From the NCBI RefSeq assembly GCF_001562425.1, contig NZ_LOED01000011.1, positions 1 to 64,000 on the forward strand: a DNA stretch of 64,000 nucleotides, written 5' to 3'. Shown here piece after piece: positions 35,179-43,668 of the stretch. Source of the DNA: Fervidicola ferrireducens (GTDB taxonomy: Bacteria > Bacillota > Thermosediminibacteria > Thermosediminibacterales > Thermosediminibacteraceae). How positions within the stretch are numbered: position 1 is the stretch's first letter; each line of letters begins with the position of its first letter. A model generated the notes under the pieces. The model searched no databases. It worked only from the letters and a program-made list of their open reading frames with translations, and was not told the origin of the DNA. Made by a program: the position numbers and the translations under genes.

Positions 35179-35922
35179 ATGGAAGTACTTTTCAGAATAG
35201 GCCCTCTTAACATCTATAAATTAGGATTTTTTACAGCTATAGGGCTTCTTGCGGGGTTATATATAGCTATGAAAGAGGCCAGCAGAAAGGGAATAAAAGA
35301 AGACGAAATACTAACATTTGCTCAGGTTATAGTCATTGCAGGATTTTTGGGCGCTAGGCTCCTTTTCGTGCTGCTAAATTTGCCTTATTATATAAAAAAT
35401 CCGAGCATGATTTGGCGTGTATCCGAAGGAGGGCTTTCTTTTCACGGAGCAGTGCTCGGTGGATTGCTGGCTGGGATAATATACGCCCGGTACAAAAAGG
35501 TGTCCTTCTTTAAGCTGTCGGACGTAGTTTCTCCTGGCCTTGCTCTCGGATATTCCATAGGACGTATAGGATGCGATATCTATGGAAAAGCTACAAAAGT
35601 GCCATGGGCCGTGACGGTGGATGGGATACCCAGGCATCCGGTTCAGTTTTATTCCGCTTTATCTAATATATTACTGCTATTGATCGGAGCAGTTCTGCTT
35701 TTTTTAATGATGAGAGGAGGCGGGTGCTGTGGAGGCCATGGCGGACATGGAGGTCATTCTGCCGGTGGTCATGACCATCACAGGTCAGACGGCAGTGACG
35801 AATATGCCGTGGACCCTGTCTGCGGCATGAGAGTGTCAAAGAGGAACGCTATCACCAAGCAGATAAACGGAAAAACTTATTATTTTTGCAGCGAGGAGTG
35901 TGCAAATTCTTTTAGAGGATAA
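35179..35922 (+). CDS. Lgt-like membrane protein fused to a C-terminal YHS metal-binding domain
   Basis: A 247-residue fusion. Residues 1-180 match prolipoprotein diacylglyceryl transferase: LSFHGAVLGGLLAG, SIGRIGCDIYG and RHPVQFYSA, with several membrane segments, though shorter than standard Lgt. A His/Gly linker (GGHGGHGGHSAGGHDHH) follows, then a YHS domain (DPVCGMRVSKRNAITKQ, TYYFCSEECANSF) about 208-247, a small cysteine metal site common in copper proteins. It probably does not act as the housekeeping Lgt. Last of four genes in the operon. Confidence 0.8.
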   Translation: MEVLFRIGPLNIYKLGFFTAIGLLAGLYIAMKEASRKGIKEDEILTFAQVIVIAGFLGARLLFVLLNLPYYIKNPSMIWRVSEGGLSFHGAVLGGLLAGIIYARYKKVSFFKLSDVVSPGLALGYSIGRIGCDIYGKATKVPWAVTVDGIPRHPVQFYSALSNILLLLIGAVLLFLMMRGGGCCGGHGGHGGHSAGGHDHHRSDGSDEYAVDPVCGMRVSKRNAITKQINGKTYYFCSEECANSFRG

Positions 35923-36020
35923 ATAAAGCTAAATTGTACCGGATTTATCATGTATATTAGGGAATAATAATCCTGAGTATAGATGTGCTCCATTCTCGAA
36001 TAAAAGTGAGGTGGCAATAA

Positions 36021-36278
36021 ATGATGCACTGGTTCTACCCCGGGTGGGGTTACGATGGAGGCATGATAATGTATCTGGGGATGTTCCTGTGGGTCTTGTT
36101 TTGGGCGGCTGTGATATATTTTATATTCAGATTGATAAAGTTAATTCCAATAAATGGGGCATCGGAAAGGCGAAATTTCACCGAAACGCCGCTGGACATT
36201 CTTAAAAAGCGCTATGCCGCGGGAGAAATAACAAAAGAAGAGTTTGAAAAGATAAAGGAGGATCTGAACAGGACCTGA
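36021..36278 (+). CDS. Small membrane protein with SHOCT domain
   Basis: An 85-residue protein. One N-terminal membrane segment (MYLGMFLWVLFWAAVIYFIF) and a C-terminal SHOCT motif (PLDILKKRYAAGEITKEEFE). SHOCT domains are short oligomerisation tails. GAGGTGG precedes the ATG pair at 36021/36024. The stop codon lies in a 15-bp tandem duplication (unit TGATTTTATGGAGAA, 36276-36305). A strong terminator follows. Confidence 0.8.
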   Translation: MMHWFYPGWGYDGGMIMYLGMFLWVLFWAAVIYFIFRLIKLIPINGASERRNFTETPLDILKKRYAAGEITKEEFEKIKEDLNRT

Positions 36279-36310
36279 TTTTATGGAGAATGATTTTATG
36301 GAGAATGATT

Positions 36311-36340
36311 AAAGAGGCGCCTTTGTTAAGGCGCCTCTTT
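36311..36340 (+). terminator. Bidirectional terminator after the SHOCT gene
   Basis: Perfect 13-bp stem AAAGAGGCGCCTT (36311-36323) with AAGGCGCCTCTTT (36328-36340), loop TGTT. It also lies just downstream of the minus-strand DUF326 remnant. Confidence 0.85.
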
Positions 36341-36344
36341 GTTA

Positions 36345-36530
36345 TCACATATTCGCTAAATTTTTGCATTCCTGAGCACACTGGCGGCAGATATCGGCAC
36401 ACTGCTGACAATGTGCATCTTTAAACATTTCGCACTCTCTGGCGCAGGCTTCGCAGATGTCTGCACATAGAGAGCAGATTTGTTTTGCAAAAGCACTACC
36501 TCTTGCCATAAACTGGGAAGCCAATTTTTT
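36345..36530 (-). pseudogene. Four-helix-bundle copper-binding (DUF326/Csp-like) protein, N-terminally truncated
   Basis: On the minus strand FKKLASQFMARGSAFAKQIC continues with SLCADICEACARECEMF and HCQQCADICRQCAQECKNLA to TGA at 36345-36347. The spaced cysteines are the copper-storage pattern of DUF326 four-helix bundles. Full proteins are about 105-115 residues; here a stop lies directly before FKKL, leaving only about 60. An ATG at 36507-36509 could start a 54-residue piece, but no good ribosome site is seen. Confidence 0.7.
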
Positions 36531-36597
36531 AAATCATTAGATATTATTTGAAAACATTTTTAGAGTTATACTACTCTTGTTGCTTTTTTGGCGACAA

Positions 36598-36629
36598 AAA
36601 ATAAGCACCTTAGAATCGGTGCTTATTTT
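36598..36629. terminator. Hairpin between YHS and DUF326 genes, likely terminator
   Basis: A 12-bp stem AAATAAGCACC-type (36598-36609) pairs with GGTGCTTATTTT (36618-36629). The minus-strand YHS and CxxC frames read towards it, and T/A tracts flank both sides. Confidence 0.65.
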
Positions 36630-36631
36630 AT

Positions 36632-36715
36632 TTAGGAACAAAGTTTATCAATAGCAATTATTTTGTCGTTCGGTGAATAATCCTGTGCTTTTTCACATTT
36701 TCTACATTTGCCCAT
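36632..36715 (-). CDS. Possible 27-residue CxxC peptide
   Basis: A short frame MGKCRKCEKAQDYSPNDKII ending in DKLCS follows the YHS gene on the same strand by 15 bp and ends at the hairpin. A CxxC pair and a further cysteine would suit metal binding. There is no strong ribosome site, so translation is doubtful; it might also be the end of a degraded gene. Confidence 0.3.
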   Translation of the reverse strand: MGKCRKCEKAQDYSPNDKIIAIDKLCS

Positions 36716-36730
36716 CTATTTTCACTAGAA

Positions 36731-36907
36731 CTAACAACAGTGAGTATGGCCTTTATCTTCTTTATTTTTCAGGTATTTTTCAGGATTTTTGTCGAAGGCT
36801 ATTTGGCAGTGTTTGGAGCAGAAATAGTAGGTTTGGCCATTGTAAGTAGATGTGGCAAAAGCGTCATTCTCATTTACCTTCATGCCGCATACCGGATCGA
36901 TAGCCAT
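36731..36907 (-). CDS. YHS-domain metal-binding protein
   Basis: A 58-residue YHS protein: AIDPVCGMKVNENDAFATST, YYFCSKHCQIAF and a tail HTHCC. The cysteines and histidines would bind copper or a similar metal. The frame extends further upstream, but GGAGGTGAAAAT immediately before ATG 36905-36907 fixes the start; the longer version would read through the promoter and operator. Confidence 0.88.
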   Translation of the reverse strand: MAIDPVCGMKVNENDAFATSTYNGQTYYFCSKHCQIAFDKNPEKYLKNKEDKGHTHCC

Positions 36908-36931
36908 ATTTTCACCTCCTGCACTAGTAAA

Positions 36932-36991
36932 TATACCCCTTAGGGGTATAACGTCTTCTATTACTTTATCATTTTTATTTTTGAATGTCAA
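36932..36991 (-). promoter_or_regulatory. Promoter plus CsoR-like operator of the YHS gene
   Basis: On the minus strand, TTGACA (36986-36991), 17-bp spacer and TAAAGT (36963-36968) are followed by a perfect 19-bp palindrome TATACCCCTTAGGGGTATA (36932-36950). Confidence 0.75.
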
Positions 36992-37046
36992 TATATCTTT
37001 TCAAAAAGATTATCTAAAACAAGAATATGATATTTCTGGTGTTTGA

Positions 37047-37095
37047 TTGACAGAGTGTTTATAATTATTTATAATATATACCCATAAGGGGTATA
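37047..37095 (+). promoter_or_regulatory. Promoter plus CsoR-like operator of the spermidine-synthase-like gene
   Basis: A fully consensus promoter TTGACA (37047-37052), 17 bp, TATAAT (37070-37075), with TATACCCATAAGGGGTATA (37077-37095) starting one base after the -10. Confidence 0.8.
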
Positions 37096-37136
37096 AGTAT
37101 AGTCATTTTCATAAAATTTTATGTGGGGGATCGGCG

Positions 37137-39380
37137 ATGGAAGCGCGTTTACCATTTTTCATGGCGACGTTTATGCTTTCTGGCTTTCTATTTTCACTGG
37201 AATTTCTTTTTACGCGGATTTTTTCGTTTCTCGTATGGTATCATTTTGCATTTATCATAATTTCAACGGCTATCCTCGGCCTGGGGCTGGGCGGTCTATG
37301 GGTTCAGAAAAGGCTGGCCGATAATCAAGATAAATTGAACTCCATATCCTTAATTCGGCTCCAGTGGGTTTTATTACTGGCTTATGGAGCGATCATACTG
37401 CTCCTTTACATTAACTTATTTAACTTCTTTCCCATGGTATATATGTTATTGAGCATTATACCTTTTGCCGTCGGAGGAGCTATAATGTCGACTATTTATG
37501 TTCGCATGTCGCATTATGCTCACGCGCTTTATTTTACTGATTTAATAGGTGCGATTACCTTTGGACTGCTGACTTTTTTAATTCTCGATAAGAATGGCAT
37601 GATAGTCACCTTACTATTCCTATTGATGACACTTTTTATTATCCAAATGCTGTTTTCGTATGCATACAAAAATATAAAAATATTCCTTTTATCGGCATTG
37701 CTGGTAGCAGCGGCTATTTCTGCCTCGACATTAAACCTGACTAGCTTTGAGCGGCGTTTTGGCGAGCTCTTAGCCATGAACAAGGTAAAGCTTTACAGCA
37801 TAGAAAAAGACGGAAAAACCAGAATAGAGTATACGAAGTGGGATTCCTTTTCGAGAACCGATGTAGTCGATACTGGAGATGAAAAGAGCAAAATTATTTT
37901 TATAGACGGCGGTGCTGCTTCAGAAATGTACAGATTTGACGGTAATCTGGAGTCAATATCGTGGCTAAGAAGTACCCCTGGCTTCCTGCCCTTTACCCTG
38001 CAAAAGAAGCCCAAAACTTTGGTCATAGGCCCAGGTGGCGGTAAGGATATCCTTCTTGCCCTCCTGGCCGGGAGTGAGGATATAACAGCCGTAGAGATCA
38101 ATAAAAGCAGTATTCAGGCTGTTAAAGCATTTGCTCCTTTCACAGGCGATATTTATAATCTTCCGCAGGTAAAGACATATGCAGGGGATGGGAGAAACTT
38201 CATCGAGCAGAAGAAGGAAAAATACGATACTATTTTCCTGTCGCTAGTGATGACAGAAGCTGCCGGGTCAGGCGGCCTTGCCCTTACGGAAAATTATATT
38301 TATACCAAAGAAGCTATTTTGAAGTATTTTGAGCGCCTGACGGAGGAGGGGCAGTTGGTTTTTACGGCTCACGACGAGCGGGATATGACGCGAATCGTTA
38401 CAACAGCACTTGCGGTTTTTGACAGCCTCGGTATCCCATATCGGGACGCGATCAAACACATCGGCATAGTGTCAATGCGGTTTGAGGATCACGATAGTGA
38501 CGGCAAGCACTTTCATTACCCTGCTATTGTAATCCGGAAAAAACCCTTTACTCCGGAACAAGGTGCACAGTACTTGAAAACGGCATTGAAATATACTCTT
38601 GAGCCTGTCTTTATTCCATGGAGTTATGAGGGTGATAAGTTTCCTTTGACAGAATTCACGGGAATCGGTGATATTGTAAAATTCAGCAGCGTTGATACCA
38701 GGCCGACCACCGACGATAGACCGTTTTTTTACGATTTCTCCTACGGTGTTCCGAATTCAGCAAAGGCTGTGCTGCTTTTGGTTATTTACGTATTATTGGT
38801 ATATTTCGCACCTCATTATAAAAAAATGGATAAGAAAGAGAGAAGCCTTGCCTATTATTTTTTCCTGATAGGTATCGGTTTTATGGCTCTGGAAATCTCT
38901 CTTGTGCAAAAAAATATCCTTTTGTTAGGCCACCCTTCTACGGCTTTTCTGACAACGGTTAGCATCCTAATAACAGCATGCAGCTTGGGGAGTTTGGCTA
39001 GCAAAAAGTTTAAAAGTTTAAGAAAAGATTTGCCCCTTGTTTTGGCCGGTGGAATAGTCATGATGGCGATCTTGTACCGAGCGGTGTTTCCGGGTTTTCT
39101 CGGGAAATCCTTTTATTTTAAGCTATCTATTGTGACTTTGATCTTGATTCCCATAGGCTTTCTCATGGGCGTCTTCTTCCCTGCTGGAATTGAAAAGGTC
39201 CGGCAGTTAGGGAAACCTTCACTAATACCGTTGATGTGGGGAATAAACGGCGTTGCTTCATTGTTGGGCTCTACTCTAGCTATTGTAATTGCGGGGCTTT
39301 TCGGTTTTACTTATTCTATGTTATTAAGCGCTGCCGCTTATTCTCTATTAATTTTTTCTATCCGGGATATGTGGATGTGA
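37137..39380 (+). CDS. Polytopic membrane protein with a spermidine-synthase-like domain
   Basis: A 747-residue protein. Residues 1-205 contain about six membrane segments. Residues 215-520 form a spermidine-synthase/methyltransferase-like Rossmann domain (TLVIGPGGGKDILLAL, TAVEINKSS, YAGDGRNFIEQ). The last 220 residues are again membrane-spanning. This architecture is known as membrane spermine-synthase-like, but its substrate is uncharacterised. It is expressed from a strong promoter with a CsoR-like operator, which ties it to the metal response. Monocistronic; copA has its own promoter. Confidence 0.75.
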   Translation: MEARLPFFMATFMLSGFLFSLEFLFTRIFSFLVWYHFAFIIISTAILGLGLGGLWVQKRLADNQDKLNSISLIRLQWVLLLAYGAIILLLYINLFNFFPMVYMLLSIIPFAVGGAIMSTIYVRMSHYAHALYFTDLIGAITFGLLTFLILDKNGMIVTLLFLLMTLFIIQMLFSYAYKNIKIFLLSALLVAAAISASTLNLTSFERRFGELLAMNKVKLYSIEKDGKTRIEYTKWDSFSRTDVVDTGDEKSKIIFIDGGAASEMYRFDGNLESISWLRSTPGFLPFTLQKKPKTLVIGPGGGKDILLALLAGSEDITAVEINKSSIQAVKAFAPFTGDIYNLPQVKTYAGDGRNFIEQKKEKYDTIFLSLVMTEAAGSGGLALTENYIYTKEAILKYFERLTEEGQLVFTAHDERDMTRIVTTALAVFDSLGIPYRDAIKHIGIVSMRFEDHDSDGKHFHYPAIVIRKKPFTPEQGAQYLKTALKYTLEPVFIPWSYEGDKFPLTEFTGIGDIVKFSSVDTRPTTDDRPFFYDFSYGVPNSAKAVLLLVIYVLLVYFAPHYKKMDKKERSLAYYFFLIGIGFMALEISLVQKNILLLGHPSTAFLTTVSILITACSLGSLASKKFKSLRKDLPLVLAGGIVMMAILYRAVFPGFLGKSFYFKLSIVTLILIPIGFLMGVFFPAGIEKVRQLGKPSLIPLMWGINGVASLLGSTLAIVIAGLFGFTYSMLLSAAAYSLLIFSIRDMWM

Positions 39381-39426
39381 CAAGAAGCATCACTTTCTAG
39401 AATCGGCAGATACTATAAATAAAATG

Positions 39427-39481
39427 TTGACATTTTACTCGCTGAAGAATATAATGGAATTGAGATACCCCCATAGGGTAT
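39427..39481 (+). promoter_or_regulatory. Promoter plus CsoR-like operator of copA
   Basis: TTGACA (39427-39432), 17-bp spacer, TATAAT (39450-39455), then ATACCCCCATAGGGTAT (39465-39481) over the expected transcription start. Confidence 0.8.
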
Positions 39482-39513
39482 ATATTTGGGGGGAAATTAG
39501 GAGGGGATAAGAT

Positions 39514-41913
39514 ATGCCGGAAGCTGTAAAGAAAGCAACATTGAATATAAAAGGAATGACCTGCGCTTCTTGCGCAGCCCGCATTGAAAAAGGCCTTTCG
39601 AAGATGGCCGGAGTTCATGAGGTAAATATAAACTTTGCAGCTGAAAAGGCCAGCATCACTTACGATCCCAAAGAGGTTTCAGTACTGGATTTTGTCCAAA
39701 AAATAAGGGATCTCGGCTATGACATCTTGGCGGACAAGGTGGAGCTGGGGCTAAAAAATATGAGCTGCGCCTCCTGCGCCGCCCGCATAGAAAAGGCCCT
39801 ATCTCGGGCTCCGGGAGTTTTAAAAGCTTCGGTGAATTTCGCCGCTGAGACCGCCACGGTCGAATATTTAAGCAGCTTGACCGATGTGAAGAACCTCATC
39901 AAAGTTATTCGGGACATAGGCTACGATGCTTACGAAAAGACCGAAATGGATGTTGATAGGGAAAAACAGGAAAGAGACAGGGAAATCCGGTCTCTGGGCA
40001 GGTTGGTGGTAATTTCAGCTATCCTCACTGCGCCACTGGTACTGTCGATGATTTACAGGGTTATGGGCTGGTATGGAGGTATCCTTGACAATCCGTGGTT
40101 TCAGATAGGACTTGCTACACCGGTGCAGTTTGTAATCGGCTACAGGTATTACCGTGGGGCTTATCATACTCTGAAGAACGGATCGGCCAATATGGATGTG
40201 CTGATCGCCATGGGTACCACCGCAGCGTACTTTTACAGTTTGTATAATGTCCTCACTCTTCCCATGGAAATGATTCACAACTACCTTTACTTTGAAGCAT
40301 CGGCGGTTATCATTACTCTCATTACCCTGGGCAAGTACCTGGAAGCAGTAGCTAAAGGCAAGACGTCTGAAGCTATAAGAAAATTACTTGGCCTGCAGGC
40401 CAAGACAGCTCGGGTGATAAGAAACGGCGAAGAAATAGAGGTACCTGTCGAACAGGTAGAAGTGGGAGATATCGTGGTGGTAAGGCCCGGCGAGAAGATA
40501 CCGGTAGACGGTGTCATCATTGAAGGTTATTCTTCAGTGGATGAATCCATGCTCACGGGGGAAAGCATCCCCGTGGAGAAGAGAGTAGGAGACGAAGTAA
40601 TAGGTGCCACCATCAATAAAACTGGTACCTTCAAGTTTAAAGCTACTAAAATCGGCAAGGATACCGTGCTTGCCCAGATCGTGAAACTGGTGGAAGAAGC
40701 CCAGGGGTCCAAGGCGCCGATTCAAAAGCTGGCCGACCAGATATCGGGGGTTTTCGTACCTGTGGTCATTGCCATTGCACTCATAACTTTTGCGGTTTGG
40801 TATTTCGTATATGGTAACTTTACCGCAGGCCTCATAAACGCCGTAGCGGTGCTGGTAATAGCGTGTCCATGTGCCCTGGGTCTTGCGACGCCTACCTCGG
40901 TAATGGTAGGAACTGGTAAGGGCGCCGAGTACGGCGTGCTTATCAAGGGCGGTGAACACCTGGAGAGAGCGCACCGGATCAAAGCTATCGTGCTCGACAA
41001 GACTGGAACCATTACTAAAGGAAAACCGGAGGTTACCGATATTATTCCAACCGGCAATTTAATGGAAGAGGAAATCTTAAGTTTTGCGGCTATAGCAGAA
41101 AAAAATTCCGAACATCCTTTGGGTGAAGCCATTGTAAATAAAGCTAAAGAGAAAGGGGTTGAACTTCCCGATCCTGAAAATTTCGAGGCTATACCCGGCC
41201 ACGGCATATATGCAAAAATCAAAGGTAGGGAAGTGTACCTAGGTAACCGCAGACTCATGAAGGCAAAAAATATTTCCACGGAAAGTGTAGAAGATCTGCT
41301 GACGAAGCTTGAAAATGAAGGTAAAACTGCGATGATTATGGCTATTGACGGGACTCTTGAAGGTATTGTGGCTGTAGCCGATACTCTAAAGGAAAATTCC
41401 AAAGAAGCCATCGACGAGCTGAAGAAAATGGGTATCGAAGTCTGGATGATAACCGGAGACAACGAGCGCACTGCCAAGGCCATAGCCCGGCAGGTTGGAA
41501 TAGATAAAGTCATGGCCGAAGTACTTCCGGAGCATAAGGCCGAAGAAGTGGAAAAGCTGAAGAAACAGGGCAAAATTACCGCAATGGTTGGAGACGGCAT
41601 AAATGATGCACCGGCGCTGGCGGCGGCCGACGTCGGAATAGCCATAGGTACGGGCACCGACGTGGCTATCGAGGCGGCAGATATAACGCTCATGAGCGGA
41701 GACCTGAAGGGGATTGTAACTGCCATAAAACTCAGCCGCGCCACCATGAGGAACATAAAGCAAAACTTATTCTGGGCGTTCATCTATAACACCCTTGGTA
41801 TTCCGTTTGCTGCCCTCGGATATTTAAGCCCCGCAATAGCAGGAGCCGCCATGGCATTCAGTTCGGTTTCCGTGGTGACTAACGCTCTGAGGCTGAAAAA
41901 ATTTAAACCCTAA
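39514..41913 (+). CDS. copA: Copper-translocating P1B-type ATPase
   Basis: A 799-residue copper pump. Two N-terminal HMA domains each carry MTCASC/MSCASC (about 15-20 and 85-90). Membrane segment six has the CPC copper site in VIACPCALG (about 450). DKTGT (about 495) contains the phosphorylated aspartate, TGES the dephosphorylation motif, and [10 protein letters not shown] the hinge. It exports Cu(I) from the cytoplasm. GGAGGGG precedes the ATG and a CsoR-like operator controls it. An LDCC peptide gene follows by 14 bp. Confidence 0.96.
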   Translation: MPEAVKKATLNIKGMTCASCAARIEKGLSKMAGVHEVNINFAAEKASITYDPKEVSVLDFVQKIRDLGYDILADKVELGLKNMSCASCAARIEKALSRAPGVLKASVNFAAETATVEYLSSLTDVKNLIKVIRDIGYDAYEKTEMDVDREKQERDREIRSLGRLVVISAILTAPLVLSMIYRVMGWYGGILDNPWFQIGLATPVQFVIGYRYYRGAYHTLKNGSANMDVLIAMGTTAAYFYSLYNVLTLPMEMIHNYLYFEASAVIITLITLGKYLEAVAKGKTSEAIRKLLGLQAKTARVIRNGEEIEVPVEQVEVGDIVVVRPGEKIPVDGVIIEGYSSVDESMLTGESIPVEKRVGDEVIGATINKTGTFKFKATKIGKDTVLAQIVKLVEEAQGSKAPIQKLADQISGVFVPVVIAIALITFAVWYFVYGNFTAGLINAVAVLVIACPCALGLATPTSVMVGTGKGAEYGVLIKGGEHLERAHRIKAIVLDKTGTITKGKPEVTDIIPTGNLMEEEILSFAAIAEKNSEHPLGEAIVNKAKEKGVELPDPENFEAIPGHGIYAKIKGREVYLGNRRLMKAKNISTESVEDLLTKLENEGKTAMIMAIDGTLEGIVAVADTLKENSKEAIDELKKMGIEVWMITGDNERTAKAIARQVGIDKVMAEVLPEHKAEEVEKLKKQGKITAMVGDGINDAPALAAADVGIAIGTGTDVAIEAADITLMSGDLKGIVTAIKLSRATMRNIKQNLFWAFIYNTLGIPFAALGYLSPAIAGAAMAFSSVSVVTNALRLKKFKP

Positions 41914-41927
41914 GGAGGTGTGTTACA

Positions 41928-42083
41928 ATGGTGGGATGGATAAGCAGGTTTCTGGAGAATTTAGCTAAAGCCAGTGAAAGAGAATTCGCCGGTAAGAAGA
42001 TGGATTGCTGTGAGTTACATCGAACTCAGGAAAAACGCCCGGTGCATAATAACACGGCGCATAATAATAAGAATAAAAAATGA
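41928..42083 (+). CDS. LDCC-motif putative metal-binding peptide
   Basis: A 51-residue peptide with an excellent ribosome site (AAGGAGGTG, 41912-41920). It reads WISRFLENLAKASEREFAG, then MDCC and a His/Asn/Lys-rich tail. This matches the small family known as LDCC-motif putative metal-binding proteins (helix followed by L/M-D-C-C). It follows copA by 14 bp and would share its transcript; a copper-delivery or sensing role is possible. Confidence 0.75.
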   Translation: MVGWISRFLENLAKASEREFAGKKMDCCELHRTQEKRPVHNNTAHNNKNKK

Positions 42084-42129
42084 TTCATTATATCGGAGCT
42101 GTAAGTTATAAATTTATTTTCGGCGTGTC

Positions 42130-42163
42130 AAAGAGCCTCTTTAAAAAAAGGGGCTCTTTTTCG
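42130..42163 (+). terminator. Terminator of the copA operon
   Basis: AAAGAGCC (42130-42137) pairs with GGCTCTTT (42152-42159), followed by T residues. Confidence 0.75.
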
Positions 42164-42171
42164 CTAAAAAA

Positions 42172-42207
42172 ACGACCTCTTTTTTGCAAAAGAGGCCTTT
42201 TTTTTGC
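42172..42207 (-). terminator. Terminator of the cotJ operon (also usable from the plus strand)
   Basis: CCTCTTTT and AAAAGAGG arms around TTGC (about 42176-42196). On the minus strand the stem is followed by TCGTTTTTTT, just after the cotJC stop. On the plus strand eight T follow. Confidence 0.7.
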
Positions 42208-42214
42208 GCCGTGG

Positions 42215-42790
42215 CTAGCAAAATATGTGTTTGTGCTGGTAGTGCTCCTGGACCTGCATCAGCGCCTCTCCGAATCTCTGGAAGTGGACTACTTCCCTTT
42301 CCCTGAGGAAGGAGAGCGTTGCAATAACCCCGTCGTCGTCGGTGAGGGAGATAAGGTGTTCGTATGTTGTGCGGGCTTTCTGTTCGGCAGCCAAATTTTC
42401 GTGGAGATCGGTTATTGGATCTCCCGTAGCCTGGATATAGGCGGCGGTCCAGGGCACTCCGGCAGCGTCATGGGGATAAAGGGCTTTGTCGTGCTGTGCG
42501 AAATGGTCCCCAAGGCCGGCCTCTCTCAACTGCTCGGGTGTGGCGTCTTCGGTAAGTTTATATATGAGCGTACCTATAATTTCCCAGTGAGCCATCTCCT
42601 CGGTTCCGATGTCGGTAAGGAGGGCCTTAGCCTGGGGTATCGGCATCGTATATCGCTGGGTGAGGTATCTCACCGCGGCGGAAAGTTCGCTGTCAGGGCC
42701 GCCGTACTGGGCGAAGAGGAATTTTGCCATGGCTAAATCGCAGCGCCTCACGTTGGCAGGGTACTGCAGTTTTTTCTCGTAAAACCACAT
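42215..42790 (-). CDS. cotJC: Spore coat protein CotJC (manganese-catalase family)
   Basis: A 191-residue ferritin-like protein of the manganese-catalase/CotJC family. The helix motif IGTEEMAHWEIIGT and AAEQKARTTYEHLI supply the expected di-metal glutamates and histidines; EREVVHFQRFGEAL is the other half. In Bacillus it is part of the spore coat. GGAGGTGG precedes ATG 42788-42790; the frame continues upstream but not convincingly. Last gene of cotJABC. Confidence 0.93.
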   Translation of the reverse strand: MWFYEKKLQYPANVRRCDLAMAKFLFAQYGGPDSELSAAVRYLTQRYTMPIPQAKALLTDIGTEEMAHWEIIGTLIYKLTEDATPEQLREAGLGDHFAQHDKALYPHDAAGVPWTAAYIQATGDPITDLHENLAAEQKARTTYEHLISLTDDDGVIATLSFLREREVVHFQRFGEALMQVQEHYQHKHIFC

Positions 42791-42806
42791 TTTTGCCACC
42801 TCCTGC

Positions 42807-43064
42807 TCAATATTGGATTTCCCAGGGCCACGGGTCGTTGATGTAGCGATAGGGATAGGGAGATTCGGAGTCGAGTCTAAGCGGCCCGTATCTATCTTCA
42901 AAAGCTTTTCTGAGCTGATTTAATCTACTTACGAGTCGGTTGTGGTCTTCTAATGCTCTCCTGTCGCCCGGGTGGGTATCCAAAAACAGGGCAAGTTCAT
43001 AAACACCAAATTCCAGTGCCTGGATTTCCTTGAGCAACTCCACCATTGACCTGTAATCATGCAT
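42807..43064 (-). CDS. cotJB: Spore coat protein CotJB
   Basis: An 85-residue CotJB protein: LLKEIQALEFGVYELALFLD, LDTHPGDRRALEDH and the end PYPYRYINDPWPW are family hallmarks. Soluble, helical, and part of the inner spore coat along with CotJC, which follows after 16 bp. Upstream lies cotJA. Start ATG 43062-43064 is preceded by AGGTG. Confidence 0.92.
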   Translation of the reverse strand: MHDYRSMVELLKEIQALEFGVYELALFLDTHPGDRRALEDHNRLVSRLNQLRKAFEDRYGPLRLDSESPYPYRYINDPWPWEIQY

Positions 43065-43090
43065 CCCACTTCACCTCGCAATAACGCTGA

Positions 43091-43267
43091 TTATTGTGGG
43101 TTCCTGTGAACGGGCCGGTACGGCCTGTATAATTCGGGGAAAATGGTTCCGTACATCAGAGCGTTTTTCAGGTCGAAAGTTTCGCCGTAAGTTTGAATCG
43201 GAATATAAACCTCTGCAAGCCTCATTCCACCTTGATACCCCTTGGACATATTTTCTGCTCTGGTCAT
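43091..43267 (-). CDS. cotJA: Spore coat protein CotJA
   Basis: A 58-residue protein found by reading the minus strand between cotJB and the upstream hairpin: TRAENMSKGYQGGMRLAEVY, IPIQTYGETFDLKNALMYG and TIFPELYRPYRP. The IPIQ and GTIFPEL(Y)RPY segments are typical of CotJA. AGGAGGT lies directly before ATG 43265-43267. It completes a cotJABC operon and indicates a spore-forming lineage. Confidence 0.9.
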   Translation of the reverse strand: MTRAENMSKGYQGGMRLAEVYIPIQTYGETFDLKNALMYGTIFPELYRPYRPVHRNPQ

Positions 43268-43357
43268 TTATTATTACCTCCTAAGGGAGTTTTTTCGATT
43301 TTGTATTGTTTCGGTATTATACTATGAACGTTTTACACTTTCCGTTACTAAAAAGCG

Positions 43358-43387
43358 TTAAAGCCGTGCCTTAAGGCACGGCTTTAA
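43358..43387. terminator. 30-bp perfect palindrome, terminator-like
   Basis: A palindrome without a central loop (arms TTAAAGCCGTGCCTT and complement) between the 37-residue membrane peptide and cotJA on the minus strand. T/A tracts are short, so it may be a terminator, an mRNA stabiliser, or a processed site. Confidence 0.55.
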
Positions 43388-43396
43388 CATTCCGGT

Positions 43397-43510
43397 TTAT
43401 AACCACCAGTCTCCCATAAGCAGGAGTATCAGTATCAAAAATACTATAAAAGCCTGGCGGTCGCGGCGATCACGGCCATCGAAGAAACCGCCTCCGGCTA
43501 TTTCTCCCAT
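43397..43510 (-). CDS. 37-residue membrane peptide with charged N-terminus
   Basis: MGEIAGGGFFDGRDRRDRQA, then a hydrophobic segment (FIVFLILILLLMGDWWL). The glycine-rich start and a single C-terminal membrane helix resemble the very small YjcZ-like sporulation proteins. GGAGGGATATAA precedes the ATG at 43508-43510. It lies upstream of cotJA on the same strand. Confidence 0.6.
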   Translation of the reverse strand: MGEIAGGGFFDGRDRRDRQAFIVFLILILLLMGDWWL

Positions 43511-43668
43511 TTATATCCCTCCTTGCCTTGATTTTCAATACCATTATATGTGGGCGATGTTGCACAGGTTACAGGAAAGCGATTATAAGAGCTGGGCTTT
43601 TTATAAATACTATTATTCAGGAGATTTTTTATCTTTATATCGCTGAGTTTGAAAGGGGTTTAAAGACC

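Noticed and set aside
40722-41783. 353-codon minus-strand frame inside copA
   Set aside because: It is the antisense of CopA, with serine/isoleucine-rich composition and no domain; long only because of codon bias.
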